From contig JAOZSG010000207.1 in assembly GCA_029939785.1 (NCBI GenBank), forward strand, positions 1 through 6,283: a stretch of 6,283 nt of DNA, read 5' to 3'. Made by a program: the position numbers and the translations under genes. Under the pieces are notes generated by a model. The model searched no databases. It saw only the letters and a program-made list of their open reading frames with translations, and was not told where the DNA came from. This document shows positions 6,164-6,283 of the stretch, in pieces. Each line of letters begins with the position of its first letter. The first letter of the stretch is position 1. This DNA is from Fidelibacterota bacterium (GTDB taxonomy: Bacteria > Fidelibacterota > UBA2242 > JAFGTP01).

Positions 6164-6255
6164 CCCACGAAATACGCGAAAAGCACTAAAATAATACAAG
6201 ATTTTTTTGTGTTTTTTAGTGTCAGTCAGCAGCCGGATTTACAATGTTTCGTGGG
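6164..6255. repeat. Imperfect nested palindrome (interspersed element?)
   Basis: Three nested arm pairs share one centre. The outer pair is CCCACGAAA (6164-6172) with TTTCGTGGG (6247-6255). The middle pair is CACTAAAA (6184-6191) with TTTTAGTG (6214-6221). The inner pair is ACAA (6196-6199) with TTGT (6207-6210). The left gap between outer and middle arms is 11 bases and the right gap is 25, so the right arm appears to carry extra sequence (around 6222-6246). No terminal protein-coding remnant is seen. It resembles a non-autonomous palindromic repeat; the class is unknown. Confidence 0.6.
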
Positions 6256-6283
6256 GAAAAAGAAATTATACGCACCTTGAGTA

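Larger units (their letters stand above)
5878..6283. other. Gene-free region rich in small hairpins
   Basis: No credible coding sequence is visible on either strand to the window end. The region holds a 12-bp perfect palindrome TCAGAATTCTGA (5968-5979) and then a series of short stem-loops, mostly 5-bp stems with 3-base loops, listed separately. It ends with an imperfect nested palindrome. Local G+C is higher around the stems than in the flanks, as expected for inserted repeat units. Confidence 0.6.

Overview
The window is an AT-rich bacterial segment. Shine-Dalgarno sequences are recognisable and two promoters have good sigma70-type spacing. I cannot assign a taxon. A Cache-type chemoreceptor, a permease fused to a PTS EIIA-like domain, two toxin-antitoxin (TA) loci and intergenic DNA full of small hairpins suggest a motile, environmental Gram-negative, possibly of the FCB/Cloacimonadota/Spirochaete kind. 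That is a guess.

Left third (1-1793): an accessory islet with two TA loci. On the minus strand, an intact HTH (XRE/HigA-like) antitoxin (173-502) is preceded by the decayed remains of its RelE/ParE-type toxin (486-703), readable only across two frames. On the plus strand, a complete vapBC module follows: an AbrB-fold antitoxin (1019-1264) and an overlapping PIN-domain toxin (1236-1625). Its promoter is overlapped by a perfect 7+7 bp inverted repeat that may be the autoregulatory operator. The islet is bracketed by an 88-bp direct repeat (1-88 and 1706-1793; 84/88 identical), and a diverged third copy (915-964) lies between the two TA loci. Each copy carries a GCCC/GGGC hairpin. More small hairpins lie at 836-913 and 1641-1696.

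Right two thirds (1788-5877): a two-gene minus-strand unit. A sigma70-like promoter (5849-5877) precedes a methyl-accepting chemotaxis protein with a large extracytoplasmic Cache-type sensor (3673-5763, TTG start with a strong ribosome binding site). After 28 bases comes an APC-superfamily amino-acid permease with a C-terminal PTS EIIA (fructose/PtsN-type) domain that keeps the phospho-accepting histidine (1788-3644). The permease stop codon and last two codons lie inside the right-hand copy of the 88-bp repeat.

Far right (5878-6283): no supported gene. It contains a row of small hairpins and an imperfect nested palindrome ending in CCCACGAAA/TTTCGTGGG arms, which looks like an interspersed repeat element.

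How the parts may work together: the chemoreceptor and permease are probably co-transcribed and may sense and import related solutes, with PTS phosphorylation tuning transport. The TA islet looks like an independent, repeat-bounded insertion in which one module has already lost its toxin.
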